A stretch of DNA of 64,000 nucleotides, taken from Streptomyces sp. NL15-2K. Lineage in GTDB: Bacteria; Actinomycetota; Actinomycetes; Streptomycetales; Streptomycetaceae. Each line of letters opens with the position of its first letter. Positions within the stretch are counted from its first letter, which is position 1. The notes under the pieces were generated by a model that saw only the letters and a program-made list of their open reading frames with translations, was not told the DNA's origin and did no database searches. The translations under genes were made by a program, and so were the position numbers. The stretch is taken from positions 4,631,501 through 4,695,500 of the forward strand of contig NZ_CP130630.1 of assembly GCF_030551255.1 (NCBI RefSeq), read 5' to 3'. Below are positions 1-8,320 of the stretch, one piece after another.

Positions 1-86
1 GGTCGTTCACTCGCTGTTGGGATTGGGCCACGGTCCGTACGGGGCAAGGAGTGGATGTACGGGCTAGGCGGAGGTGGCGGCGACGG

Positions 87-1112
87 ATGACGAGCATGTC
101 GAGGGCGAGGGTGGCCCGGCGGATCGCGGCCGGCGCGGCGTACGGCGGCGGCGGGATCGGTCTGGTCGGCGCGGCGGCCATGGGGCTGCTGCTGGCCGAG
201 GTGCAGCTGGCCAAGCGCCATGTGGGCAACGGCACGGTGGCGCACGTGCCCCAGGCGGACGGCCGGTACGGCCGGACCTACACCACCCCCGGTGAACCGC
301 CCCTGCGGCTGACGATGCTGGGCGACTCCACGGCCGCGGGCCAGGGCGTCCACCGGGCCGGGCAGACGCCGGGCGCGCTGCTGGCGTCGGGCCTGGCGGC
401 GGTGGCGGAACGCCCGGTGGAACTCCGTAATGTCGCCTCCCCGGGGGCCCGCTCGGACGACCTGGACCGCCAGGTGGCCCTGACGCTGGCGGACCCGGCA
501 CGGGTGCCCGACATCTGCGTGATCATGATCGGCGCGAACGACGTGACGAACCGGATGCCGCCGACGCGTTCGGTACGCCATCTGTCCGCGGCGGTACGGC
601 GGCTGCGCACGGCCGGCGCCGAGGTCGTGGTCGGCACCTGTCCCGACCTGGGCACGATCGAGCCGGTGCAGCAGCCGCTGCGGTGGCTCGCCCGCAGGGC
701 CTCGCGGCAGCTGGCGGCCGCTCAGACCATCGGGGTCGTCGAGCAGGGGGGCCGCACGGTGTCGCTGGGCGACCTGCTGGGCCCGGAGTTCGCGGCCAAC
801 CCGCGTGAGCTCTTCGGCCCGGACAACTACCACCCCTCGGCGGAGGGGTACGCGACGGCGGCGATGGCGGTACTGCCGACGGTCTGCGCGACACTGGGTC
901 TGTGGCCGGCGGAGGAGGAGCGCCCGGACGCCTCCCGTCGCGAGGGCTTCCTGCCGGTGGCCAAGGCGGCGGCGGAGGCCGCGTCCGAGGCCGGCACGGA
1001 GGTCGCGGCGGCGATGCCGACAGGACCGAAGGGGCCGTGGGCGCTCCTCAAGCGGCGCCGTCGGCGGCGGGTCCCGGAGCCGGACGCGACACCGGCGACT
1101 CCGTCGACGTGA
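87..1112 (+). CDS. SGNH/GDSL-family hydrolase, membrane-anchored or secreted
   Basis: Predicted esterase/lipase of the SGNH fold. Block I reads LTMLGDSTAAGQGV (nucleophile Ser), block III GANDVTNRMP, and block V DNYHPSAEGY carries the Asp-x-x-His pair. An Arg-rich N-terminus precedes a hydrophobic stretch rich in Ala and Gly (about residues 13-36), which fits a signal anchor. The C-terminus is basic (a run of Lys/Arg) and probably disordered. I chose the ATG at 87 because GGAGG at 70-74 precedes it; an in-frame GTG at 51 is the alternative. It is transcribed toward the thiolase gene but separated from it by about 150 bp. The natural substrate cannot be told from sequence. Confidence 0.85.
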   Translation: MTSMSRARVARRIAAGAAYGGGGIGLVGAAAMGLLLAEVQLAKRHVGNGTVAHVPQADGRYGRTYTTPGEPPLRLTMLGDSTAAGQGVHRAGQTPGALLASGLAAVAERPVELRNVASPGARSDDLDRQVALTLADPARVPDICVIMIGANDVTNRMPPTRSVRHLSAAVRRLRTAGAEVVVGTCPDLGTIEPVQQPLRWLARRASRQLAAAQTIGVVEQGGRTVSLGDLLGPEFAANPRELFGPDNYHPSAEGYATAAMAVLPTVCATLGLWPAEEERPDASRREGFLPVAKAAAEAASEAGTEVAAAMPTGPKGPWALLKRRRRRRVPEPDATPATPST

Positions 1113-1147
1113 CCGACCCGGAGCATGGAGGACTACGCGAAAAAGCA

Positions 1148-1155
1148 AGCGCTTA
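1148..1155. promoter_or_regulatory. AAGCGCTT palindrome upstream of thiolase gene
   Basis: The context GCAAGCGCTTAG lies about 105 bp before the thiolase start. CAAG-N2-CTT(G/A) cores of this kind are bound by TetR-type regulators of lipid or steroid catabolism (KstR2 family, from memory). It is short, so the assignment is tentative. Confidence 0.3.
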
Positions 1156-1260
1156 GAAAACTGCGGCCAGAGTCACACACCGACAAGCGTGACCTGAACC
1201 ATACGGACCGGTAACTTCCCAGACGACGACGCCCAACCCCCGTACGCCAATGGAGCCGTG

Positions 1261-2481
1261 ATGCCCGAAGCCGTGATCGTCTCGACCGCCCGCTCCCCCA
1301 TCGGCCGTGCCTTCAAGGGCTCCCTCAAGGACCTCCGCCCCGACGACCTGACCGCAACGATCATCCAGGCCGCCCTCGCGAAGGTCCCCGAGCTGGACCC
1401 GAGGGACATCGACGACCTGATGCTCGGCTGCGGCCTGCCCGGCGGGGAGCAGGGCAACAACCTCGGCCGTATCGTCGCCGTGCAGATGGGCATGGACCAC
1501 CTCCCCGGCTGCACCATCACCCGGTACTGCTCCTCCTCCCTCCAGACCTCCCGCATGGCCCTGCACGCCATCAAGGCCGGCGAGGGCGACGTCTTCATCT
1601 CGGCCGGCGTCGAGATGGTCTCCCGCTTCACCAAGGGCAACTCCGACAGCCTCCCGGACACGCACAACCCCCTCTTCGCCGAGGCCGAGGCGCGCACCGC
1701 CGAGGTCGCCCAGCAGGAGGGCACGACCTGGCACGACCCACGTGAGGACGGCCTCGTCCCCGACCCTTACATCGCGATGGGCCAGACCGCGGAGAACCTC
1801 GCCCGCGCCAAGGGCATCACCCGCCAGGACATGGACGAGTTCGGCGTCCGCTCGCAGAACCTCGCCGAGGAAGCCATCAAGAACGGCTTCTGGGAGCGCG
1901 AGATCACCCCGGTCACGACCCCCGACGGCACGGTGGTCGGCAAGGACGACGGCCCCCGCCCCGGCGTCACCATGGATGGTGTCGCTGGCCTCAAGCCCGT
2001 CTTCCGCCCCGACGGCCTGGTCACCGCCGGCAACTGCTGCCCCCTGAACGACGGCGCCGCCGCGGTCGTCATCATGAGCGACACGAAGGCGCGCGAGCTC
2101 GGCCTCACGCCCCTCGCCCGCATCGTCTCCACCGGCGTCTCCGCCCTCTCCCCCGAGATCATGGGGCTCGGCCCGGTCGAGGCGTCCCAGCAGGCACTGG
2201 GCCGCGCGGGCCTCACCATCGACGACATCGACCTGGTCGAGATCAACGAGGCGTTCGCCGCCCAGGTGATCCCCTCCTACCGCGAGCTCGGCATCGACCT
2301 CGACAAGCTGAACGTCAACGGCGGCGCCATCGCCGTAGGACACCCCTTCGGCATGACCGGCGCGCGCATCACCGGCACGCTCATCAACTCCCTCCAGTTC
2401 CACGACAAGCAGTTCGGCCTGGAGACGATGTGCGTCGGCGGCGGCCAGGGCATGGCGATGGTCATCGAGCGCCTGAGCTGA
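1261..2481 (+). CDS. Acetyl-CoA C-acyltransferase (thiolase)
   Basis: Thiolase of 406 aa, catalysing reversible condensation or thiolysis of acyl-CoA in beta-oxidation or acetoacetyl-CoA metabolism. The nucleophilic Cys lies in TRYCSSSLQTSRMA (about C90), the His motif is GHPFGMTGAR, and the C-terminal catalytic Cys is in CVGGGQGMAMVIE. Length and motifs are those of a complete degradative-type thiolase. A GTG immediately precedes the ATG in frame; I prefer the ATG at 1261. It is monocistronic, with a strong hairpin just downstream. Substrate chain length cannot be fixed from sequence. Confidence 0.95.
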   Translation: MPEAVIVSTARSPIGRAFKGSLKDLRPDDLTATIIQAALAKVPELDPRDIDDLMLGCGLPGGEQGNNLGRIVAVQMGMDHLPGCTITRYCSSSLQTSRMALHAIKAGEGDVFISAGVEMVSRFTKGNSDSLPDTHNPLFAEAEARTAEVAQQEGTTWHDPREDGLVPDPYIAMGQTAENLARAKGITRQDMDEFGVRSQNLAEEAIKNGFWEREITPVTTPDGTVVGKDDGPRPGVTMDGVAGLKPVFRPDGLVTAGNCCPLNDGAAAVVIMSDTKARELGLTPLARIVSTGVSALSPEIMGLGPVEASQQALGRAGLTIDDIDLVEINEAFAAQVIPSYRELGIDLDKLNVNGGAIAVGHPFGMTGARITGTLINSLQFHDKQFGLETMCVGGGQGMAMVIERLS

Positions 2482-2541
2482 ATCCGTACCGAGACCCCTG
2501 CGGAGCCCTTCCGTGGTCGACTCGGAACCCAGCGTGACCCA

Positions 2542-2580
2542 TCGGCCCAGAACCCAGGAATCACCAAGGTTCTGGGCCGA
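2542..2580 (+). terminator. Intrinsic terminator after thiolase gene
   Basis: A perfect 13-bp inverted repeat (2542-2554 with 2568-2580, arm TCGGCCCAGAACC), 13-nt loop, is followed by TTTGTG. The rest of the gap to 2777 shows no gene. Confidence 0.75.
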
Positions 2581-2776
2581 TTTGTGATCCAATCTCCCCC
2601 AGGATGTGACCTATCTCCCTCGGAAGAGGGATATTCGCAGGTCAAGACCACTTCAGCAGCAAACCCCGGGCATAAAATCCTGTCCGTTTCGTGACGTTAC
2701 GCACTGACAGCGGGTTAGTCCGCCCTTCAAGCTGATGTAGGAAGTCGGGGGTCGACTTTGAACCGGGAGTACGTCA

Positions 2777-3559
2777 GTGAGCGCCATGCCGATCGCGTTG
2801 TTGGTCACCACGGCCGCCACAGGCGCCGTGGGCGTCGCCGTCCTGCGCACCCTCATGGTGCTGCGCCGACAGGTCGCCGCCCTGCACGCCGAGCTCGCCC
2901 AGAACAACGCCGCGGCCGCGCGGGGCCGCGTGCCGGCCGCCCGCCGCTCCGCCGATGTCGACGAGATACGTGCCGCCGTGGCCGAGGCGCTCGCCGAGGA
3001 ACGCGAGCGCGAACTCGCGGAGGCGCGGGCTTTCTGGGCCGCCCAGGAGTCCCGTGACGGCTCCGACGCGCCTTCGCTGCTGGGCCTGCCCGACAGTGAA
3101 CTGTTCCTGCCCCGGCAGGCCGATTTCGTGGGCCTGGAGCCGGTCGCCGAGCACGGCGCGGACGCCGACGAGTTCGCCGGGGACTCCCCGGAACTGGCCG
3201 CGGCCCGCCGCCGCCACCCCTCCCACCCCGACTTCGTCCCGGTCGCGTCACCGGTGGTGAACGACCACGAACGAACGGTCGCCACGCTGGAGGAGCTGGC
3301 CGCCTCCCGGACCGAACTGGCCGACGTCCGCCCCGGCCCCCTGGGCACCCTCGACGTCTACGTCTTCGCCGACGGCACGACCCTGTGCATGACTCCCGGC
3401 CACCGCGAAACAGCGGAACGCCTGGCAGCGGCCCTGCGCGCCGGCGAGACGCCGATCCTGCTGGGCGGCTCGGGCATCTCAGGCGCGTACACCCTGACGT
3501 TCACGTGCGGCGAGGAGAAGGTCTACATCCTGGCGGACAGGGTCATAGCGTCCCTGTAG
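2777..3559 (+). CDS. Hypothetical membrane-anchored protein with coiled coil
   Basis: Protein of 260 aa of unknown function. The first 25 residues form one hydrophobic segment (PIALLVTTAATGAVGVAVL). A probable coiled coil follows (about residues 30-95, rich in Ala, Glu and Arg), then an acidic middle and a conserved-looking C-terminus (about 165-260). The GTG at 2777 is preceded by GGGAG at good spacing. Its position between thiolase and a DUF4287 gene gives no functional hint. I do not recognise the family. Confidence 0.75.
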   Translation: MSAMPIALLVTTAATGAVGVAVLRTLMVLRRQVAALHAELAQNNAAAARGRVPAARRSADVDEIRAAVAEALAEERERELAEARAFWAAQESRDGSDAPSLLGLPDSELFLPRQADFVGLEPVAEHGADADEFAGDSPELAAARRRHPSHPDFVPVASPVVNDHERTVATLEELAASRTELADVRPGPLGTLDVYVFADGTTLCMTPGHRETAERLAAALRAGETPILLGGSGISGAYTLTFTCGEEKVYILADRVIASL

Positions 3560-3598
3560 GGGCGCGGGGCTGTATCAATGTGCGGCTCCGCCGCGCCC
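3560..3598. repeat. Dispersed Streptomyces-type GC hairpin repeat after the stop
   Basis: An imperfect hairpin (GGGCGCGG 3560-3567 with CCGCGCCC 3591-3598) encloses GGCTGTATCAATGTGCGGCT. I remember very similar text downstream of many Streptomyces genes. It may act as a terminator. Confidence 0.5.
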
Positions 3599-3617
3599 GC
3601 AGTCGCCTACGGAGCAG

Positions 3618-3929
3618 TCACACCCCCGCCCTCTTCTGCGCCTCCGCGACCAAGGCCAGCGCATCCTCCACCTCGGCTTCAGTCGAAATCACCATCACCA
3701 AGTCATGGACGGCAACGGTGATCTGATCCGCGGCCGCGAACATCCCCGCATCCGGCATCACCCGGGGCTCCACCCCAGGCGCTTCCAAAAGCTGGGCCCG
3801 ACGCGCCAATTCCCTGGCCAACTCCAGCGCTTGAGCCGCAGCCCCTCTCTGCAACCGACTCTGCGGCGCAGCCCGAAGACGATCGGCGAAGTGATCCACA
3901 GCCTGGGTCAGAACCGTCGTATCCACCAC
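3618..3929 (-). CDS. Small hypothetical protein
   Basis: Predicted 103-aa soluble, helix-rich protein starting MVDTTVLTQAVDHF, with no recognised motif. It starts at a GTG (3929) and converges on the gene ending at 3559. Codon bias supports coding, but no strong ribosome site is visible. Function unknown. Confidence 0.6.
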   Translation of the reverse strand: MVDTTVLTQAVDHFADRLRAAPQSRLQRGAAAQALELARELARRAQLLEAPGVEPRVMPDAGMFAAADQITVAVHDLVMVISTEAEVEDALALVAEAQKRAGV

Positions 3930-4033
3930 GCCGCGAGCCTACGCTTCGCACCGAGACTGTTGCCAACAGGCGAACGCTCAGGCACCGTGACCTGAAGGAC
4001 CGGCTTACATCCCCTTTGCGTCCGGAGGCGCCG

Positions 4034-4264
4034 ATGTCCCACGTCCTCTCCGAGGAGACCCATCGCAACATGCTCGCCCGCATCCCCCACTGCACCGGTC
4101 GTGAAGTGTCCGACTGGCTGCGCACCGTCGAAGAAGGCCCGGCTCTCTTCCGCTTCGAGGAGAAGGTCAGCTGGCTCCGCCACGAACACAACCTCGCGTA
4201 CGGCCACGCGAAGGCCATCGTCCACGAGTACGACCTGAGGAGGGCGGCGCGCAAATTCCTCTAG
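4034..4264 (+). CDS. DUF4287 domain-containing protein
   Basis: Small cytoplasmic protein of 76 aa matching the DUF4287 pattern from memory: a helical N-terminus, then a Trp-Leu region (VSDWLRTVEE), and a C-terminal HEHNLAYGHAKAIVHEYDL segment. The ATG at 4034 follows GGAGG (4024-4028) with 5-nt spacing, which rules out the upstream ATG at 4016. The stop codon TAG lies inside the left terminal repeat of the MITE-like element beginning at 4261, so the present C-terminus may be set by that insertion. Confidence 0.8.
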   Translation: MSHVLSEETHRNMLARIPHCTGREVSDWLRTVEEGPALFRFEEKVSWLRHEHNLAYGHAKAIVHEYDLRRAARKFL

Positions 4265-4487
4265 GGCCTGTCCGGCGGATCAGGTCGCAGGAATTCGGCG
4301 GCGCCTAATAAGCGCCGGTGAGCGGGGTCTGGTGCGTCCAGCTGCAAGGCGGAGGAGGGAGTCGACGCGATGGGGGTCCCCCCGCTCGAGCGAAGCCGAG
4401 AGTGGGGGAGTCGGCGACCGACGACAACGCGGCAGATGGGCGTGCCAGACCCCGCGTCTGCGGCATGATCCGCCGGACAGGCCCTAG
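4261..4487. mobile_element. MITE-like non-coding element with 22-bp inverted termini
   Basis: Two perfect inverted copies of a 22-bp end lie at 4261-4282 and 4466-4487, enclosing about 183 bp without a credible gene. Each end begins with CTAG, which could be a 4-bp target duplication like those made by IS5-family elements; the inner repeat then starts GGGCCTGTCCGGCGGATCA. I recall this end from many Streptomyces genomes. Confidence 0.7.
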
Positions 4488-4504
4488 GCGCGCACAGACG
4501 GCAG

Positions 4505-4530
4505 AGGGCCCCGGCACGCGCCGGGGCCCT
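4505..4530 (-). terminator. Intrinsic terminator of the BAX inhibitor-1 family gene
   Basis: An 11-bp GC stem (AGGGCCCCGGC with its complement) and 4-nt loop lie about 20 bp past the minus-strand stop codon. Confidence 0.8.
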
Positions 4531-4551
4531 CTTGTGCACGACCGTCGGAGA

Positions 4552-5448
4552 CTAGTCGCTGCTGTTGAGGATCGCGATGATCCGGAGGAACTCCATGTAG
4601 ATCCACACCAGCGTCAGCGTCAGACCGAAGGCCGCCAGCCACGCCTCTTCGCGGGGGGCGCCGTAGGCGACGCCGTCCTCGACCTGCTTGAAGTCCAGGG
4701 CGAGGAAGCAGGCGCCGAGCAGGATGCCGACGACGCCGAAGATGACGCCGAGCGGGCCGCTGCGGAAGCCGAGGCCGTCACCGCCGCCGAAGACCGCGAA
4801 CAGCAGGTTCACCATCATCAGCAGGATGAAGCCGAGCGCGGCCGCCATCACGAAGCCGACGAACCGGCGGTTGACGCGGATCCAGCCCGCCTTGTACGCC
4901 ACCAGGACGCCGGCGAAGACGGCCAGCGTGCCGATCACGGCCTGCATGGCCGCGCCGTCGGCGATGCGGTTGTCGACGATGCTGGAGACGACCCCGAGGA
5001 ACACGCCCTCGAAGGCGGCGTACGTCACGATCAGCGCGGGCGAGGCCTTGCGCTTGAAGGACTGGACGAACGCCAGGACCATGCCGATCAGCGCGGCACC
5101 GATACCGATGCCGTACGACCGGCTGATGTTCGCGTCGTCGACCGGCAGCAGCGCCCAGGCGAGCGCGGCCGTGACGACCAGGATGCCGAGCGTGGTGCCG
5201 GTTCGCAGGATGACGTCGTCGATCGTCATCCGGCCGGTGGTGACCGGGGCCTGCGGCGGTGCGCCGTGCTGAAGGTCCTGCTGCGCGTACGGGTTCTGCG
5301 CGTACGGGTTGCCCGCCTGCGGCTGCGCATACGGGTTGCCCTGCGTGCCTACAGCTGCGCCCCCGGCCTGCGGCGCGGTGTTGAAGCCCGCGTAGCCGTT
5401 GTCGCGGCTGAACCCCCGTCGCGAGAAGACCGGGTTGCTGCTCCTCAT
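4552..5448 (-). CDS. Bax inhibitor-1/YccA family membrane protein
   Basis: Integral membrane protein of 298 aa. The cytosolic N-terminus carries Tyr/Pro/Gly/Asn repeats (AGNPYAQNPYAQ and similar), followed by seven hydrophobic segments from about residue 85 to the C-terminus, as in BI-1/YccA proteins (YetJ-like pH-dependent Ca2+ leak channels; family knowledge). The ATG at 5448 is chosen because GGAGG is placed just upstream; an in-frame start at 5487 lacks that support. The gene is single, with its own terminator. Physiological role in Streptomyces unknown. Confidence 0.88.
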   Translation of the reverse strand: MRSSNPVFSRRGFSRDNGYAGFNTAPQAGGAAVGTQGNPYAQPQAGNPYAQNPYAQQDLQHGAPPQAPVTTGRMTIDDVILRTGTTLGILVVTAALAWALLPVDDANISRSYGIGIGAALIGMVLAFVQSFKRKASPALIVTYAAFEGVFLGVVSSIVDNRIADGAAMQAVIGTLAVFAGVLVAYKAGWIRVNRRFVGFVMAAALGFILLMMVNLLFAVFGGGDGLGFRSGPLGVIFGVVGILLGACFLALDFKQVEDGVAYGAPREEAWLAAFGLTLTLVWIYMEFLRIIAILNSSD

Positions 5449-5638
5449 TTCACTCCTCCATGGCCACCCTGCGTGGCCTTGGCTCAAGAGTAATAGGTAG
5501 GCAAAGGATTGACCCTAGTGCTTGGGGAGGATCTTTCCCTCGTCGTGCTGCGCAACACGCTACGCGGATCCCTGATTCCCGGCAGCGGAGGGTCTCTTTC
5601 ATGACCAAGCTGCGACACGCCCGTCACCGAAACGACCG

Positions 5639-6814
5639 TCACCCGAACGGGAACCCCGTGTACGCCTCGGCCAGATCGGTCTCGGCGGCCCGGGAGGAGG
5701 CGATCCGCTCCAGGCGGGCCAGCTGGAGGCGGTCCTCGAAGGGAGTGGCGTCGGGGGTGCGGTGCAGGAGCGTCGTCATGTCGTAGGAGAACCGCTCGGC
5801 CTGCCACACCCGGCGCAGGCAGGTCGCCGAGTACGCGTCGAGCAGCTCCGGCGAGCCCGTCTCCTTCTCGTGCGTCAGTGCCCGCGCGAACGTGACGACG
5901 TCCCCGACGGCGAGATTGAGGCCCTTCGCGCCCGTGGGCGGCACGATGTGGGCCGCGTCACCGGCCAGGTACAGGCGGCCGTACCGCATGGGCTCGTGGA
6001 CGTAGGAGCGCATCGGGGTGACGGACTTCTGGGTGATCGGGCCGCGCTCCAGCCGCCAGTCGTCGGCGGTCTCGAAGCGGCGCTCCAGCTCCGCCCAGAT
6101 GGCCTCGTCGCTCCAGCTCTCGGCGTCGGTGTCCGTCGGCACCTGGAGGTAGAGGCGGGAGACGGACGGGGAGCGCATGGACAGCAGGGCGAAGCCGCGG
6201 TCGTGGCGGGCGTAGACGAGCTCGTCGTGCGAGGGCGGTACGTCGGCGAGGATGCCGAGCCAGCCGAAGGGGTACGCGCGTTCGAACACCTGGGTGAGCT
6301 CGGACGGGATCGCCTGGCGGGCGACGCCCCAGAAGCCGTCGCAGCCGACGACGTAGTCGCACTCCAGGACGTCCTCGCGGCCCGCGTGCCGGAAGCGGAC
6401 GCGCGGGTGGCCGGTGTCCGCGCCCTCGACGGCCAGGGCCTCCGCCTCGAACAGCAGCGGGCCGCCCTCCTTGAGTTGAAGGGCGATGAGGTCCTTGCAG
6501 ACCTCGGTCTGCGCGTAGACCATCACCGACCGGCCGCCGGTGAGGGCGGGGAAGTCGACACGGTGGCGGTTCCTCGCGAACCGGAGTTCGATGCCGTCGT
6601 GACGAAGACCCTCGCGGTCCATGCGCTCCCCGGCACCGGCCGCGCGCAGCACGTCCACGGTCCCCTGCTCCAGGATTCCGGCCCGCTGCCGATGCTCGAC
6701 ATAGGCGCGGTCGCGGCTCTCCAGGACGACCGAGTCGATGCCCGCGTTGTGGAGCAGCCGGGCGAGAAGAAGGCCGGCGGGCCCGGCTCCGATGATGCCG
6801 ACGGTGGTGCGCAT
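5639..6814 (-). CDS. pobA: 4-hydroxybenzoate 3-monooxygenase (PHBH)
   Basis: FAD-dependent aromatic hydroxylase of 391 aa, converting 4-hydroxybenzoate to protocatechuate with NAD(P)H and O2. The Rossmann motif is near the N-terminus (VGIIGAGPAGLLLARLL). The FAD/substrate motif YLAGDAAHIVPPTGAKGLNL (about residues 277-296) is diagnostic for PHBH, and the QRAGILEQGT segment also fits. I start at the ATG at 6814; the in-frame ATG at 6856 lies within a 22-bp palindrome that looks like an operator. No protocatechuate-cleavage genes or regulator are adjacent. Confidence 0.93.
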   Translation of the reverse strand: MRTTVGIIGAGPAGLLLARLLHNAGIDSVVLESRDRAYVEHRQRAGILEQGTVDVLRAAGAGERMDREGLRHDGIELRFARNRHRVDFPALTGGRSVMVYAQTEVCKDLIALQLKEGGPLLFEAEALAVEGADTGHPRVRFRHAGREDVLECDYVVGCDGFWGVARQAIPSELTQVFERAYPFGWLGILADVPPSHDELVYARHDRGFALLSMRSPSVSRLYLQVPTDTDAESWSDEAIWAELERRFETADDWRLERGPITQKSVTPMRSYVHEPMRYGRLYLAGDAAHIVPPTGAKGLNLAVGDVVTFARALTHEKETGSPELLDAYSATCLRRVWQAERFSYDMTTLLHRTPDATPFEDRLQLARLERIASSRAAETDLAEAYTGFPFG

Positions 6815-6854
6815 CGACCAGCCTCTCTGTTCGCGCCCGGAGGCGTCTGTTCGC

Positions 6855-6876
6855 ATAGTGAAGTTTACTTCACTAT
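6855..6876. promoter_or_regulatory. Operator-like palindrome upstream of pobA
   Basis: A perfect 10-bp inverted repeat (ATAGTGAAGT, 2-nt spacer, ACTTCACTAT) lies 40 bp before the chosen pobA start. It is a good binding-site candidate for an aromatic-acid responsive repressor (IclR, MarR or TetR type). Such a regulator is not encoded nearby. Confidence 0.65.
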
Positions 6877-6996
6877 CTTCCTGACGTGAGTCTCTGACCG
6901 CATCCGCCCGCTGTCAACGGGGCGTGCGGTGAACTCTTCAATGAAGGGTGCAGGGAACCAGAGCCGCGAGAGGCGGCCGGCAGGAGTGTCGAAAGT

Positions 6997-7079
6997 GCCC
7001 GGAGCCGGACTTGAACCGGCACGCCCGCGAAGGGGCAGCGAGGTTTAAGCTCGCCGTGTCTGCATTCCACCATCCGGGC
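6997..7079 (-). tRNA. bldA: tRNA-Leu (anticodon UAA), the bldA tRNA
   Basis: The minus strand folds as a class II tRNA of 83 nt. Acceptor arms are GCCCGGA (7079-7073) and TCCGGGC (7004-6998) with discriminator A. The T-arm contains GGTTCAAGTCC, a long variable arm lies around GCCCCTTCGCGGGC, and the anticodon stem GCGAG/CTCGC holds loop CTTAAAC, giving anticodon TAA (7047-7045). CCA is not encoded. In Streptomyces this tRNA reads the rare UUA codon and controls development and antibiotic genes. I found no in-frame TTA codon in the genes called in this window. Confidence 0.95.
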
Positions 7080-7482
7080 AGGCCATGGGCGCCGCTTCGA
7101 GGTTCCGAGACTATCCGGATGCATCCCTCGAACAGCGGGCGGGCGGACCGATGTTGTCTTATTTTATTGATGTCTGAGGGCGCATCAGCACACGGAACAG
7201 GCCATCCGCACTTGCCAACAGCCTTACGTGCGACGCTCGGCCGTGCATGCGGAATGACGGAATTTCACCGTCCAAACAAGGGGGCTCCACCTGTTCTCCG
7301 CCCACCCCGGCGTCGGCCACTCCTCAGGGGTGCCCGTCATCCCCAGGTATGACACGGCGGCGAGCGGTCCGCCCCGAGTCTGCCTTCAGAACCAGAACAG
7401 CGGGTGACTACACGGCGCTTCGCGGCCAGGACGATGGAGGACGTCCTCGACAACCCCCGCGTCCTTCAGGAGTGCTCTTCTC
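7080..7482. other. Intergenic region between bldA and the ABC transporter operon
   Basis: 403 bp without a convincing gene. It must hold the divergent promoters of bldA (minus) and of the ABC operon (plus). An unusually AT-rich tract (TTGTCTTATTTTATTGATG, around 7153-7172) stands out, and AGGAG at 7468-7472 is the ribosome site of the next gene. I cannot place the promoters with confidence. Confidence 0.5.
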
Positions 7483-8283
7483 GTGACCACCGCATCCATC
7501 GTCGGCCGGACCACCACCGTGGCGGCGCGTGCCACGGATCTGTCGAAGATCTACGGACAGGGCGAGACCCAGGTGGTCGCCCTCGATCGGGTCTCCATCG
7601 ACTTCCAACAGGCGGAGTTCACCGCGATCATGGGCCCCTCCGGGTCCGGCAAGTCCACGCTGATGCACTGCGTGGCCGGCCTGGACACCTTCTCCTCCGG
7701 CTCCGTGCGCATCGGCGACACCGAACTCGGGTCCCTGAAGGACAAGCAGCTCACCAAGCTGCGCCGCGACAAGATCGGCTTCATCTTCCAGGCGTTCAAC
7801 CTGCTGCCGACGCTGACGGCCCTGGAGAACATCACGCTCCCGATGGACATCGCGGGCCGTAAGCCGGACAAGCAGTGGCTTGATTCGGTCATCCGGATGG
7901 TGGGTCTGGCCGACCGGCTCGGTCACCGGCCCTCCCAGCTCTCCGGCGGCCAGCAGCAGCGTGTCGCCGTGGCCCGCGCGCTGGCCTCCCGGCCCGAGAT
8001 CATCTTCGGCGACGAGCCGACCGGAAACCTCGACTCGCGCTCCGGCGCCGAGGTCCTCGGCTTCCTGCGCAACTCGGTACGGGAGTTGGGACAGACCGTG
8101 GTGATGGTGACCCACGACCCGGTGGCCGCGGCGTACGCGGACCGGGTGGTGTTCCTGGCGGACGGGCGGCTCGTCGACGAGGTGTACGGGCCGACGGCGG
8201 ACGCGGTCCTCGACCGCATGCTGCGTTTTTCTGGGGGGAACCCCCAGACCCCCGAGTTCGACGCCAAGGGCCGCACCAGCTGA
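7483..8283 (+). CDS. ABC transporter ATP-binding protein (MacB/LolD type)
   Basis: Nucleotide-binding subunit of 266 aa. Walker A GPSGSGKST (about residues 50-58), Q-loop FIFQAFNLLPTL, signature LSGGQQQRVAVARAL, Walker B EIIFGDEPTGNLDS and the H-loop His in VMVTHDP are all intact. The FQAFNLLP and DEPTGNLDS wording is typical of MacB/LolD/FtsE ATPases that pair with FtsX-like permeases, which is what follows 37 bp downstream. The GTG start at 7483 is supported by AGGAG 10 nt upstream. The substrate is unknown; family members export lipids, peptides or antibiotics. Confidence 0.94.
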   Translation: MTTASIVGRTTTVAARATDLSKIYGQGETQVVALDRVSIDFQQAEFTAIMGPSGSGKSTLMHCVAGLDTFSSGSVRIGDTELGSLKDKQLTKLRRDKIGFIFQAFNLLPTLTALENITLPMDIAGRKPDKQWLDSVIRMVGLADRLGHRPSQLSGGQQQRVAVARALASRPEIIFGDEPTGNLDSRSGAEVLGFLRNSVRELGQTVVMVTHDPVAAAYADRVVFLADGRLVDEVYGPTADAVLDRMLRFSGGNPQTPEFDAKGRTS

Positions 8284-8320
8284 CGTCCGCTCACCCTCCC
8301 ACCGCGAACTGAGACTTCCC

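Noticed and set aside
1153..2592. 479-aa minus-strand frame across the thiolase gene
   Set aside because: Shadow frame; the plus strand encodes all thiolase catalytic motifs.
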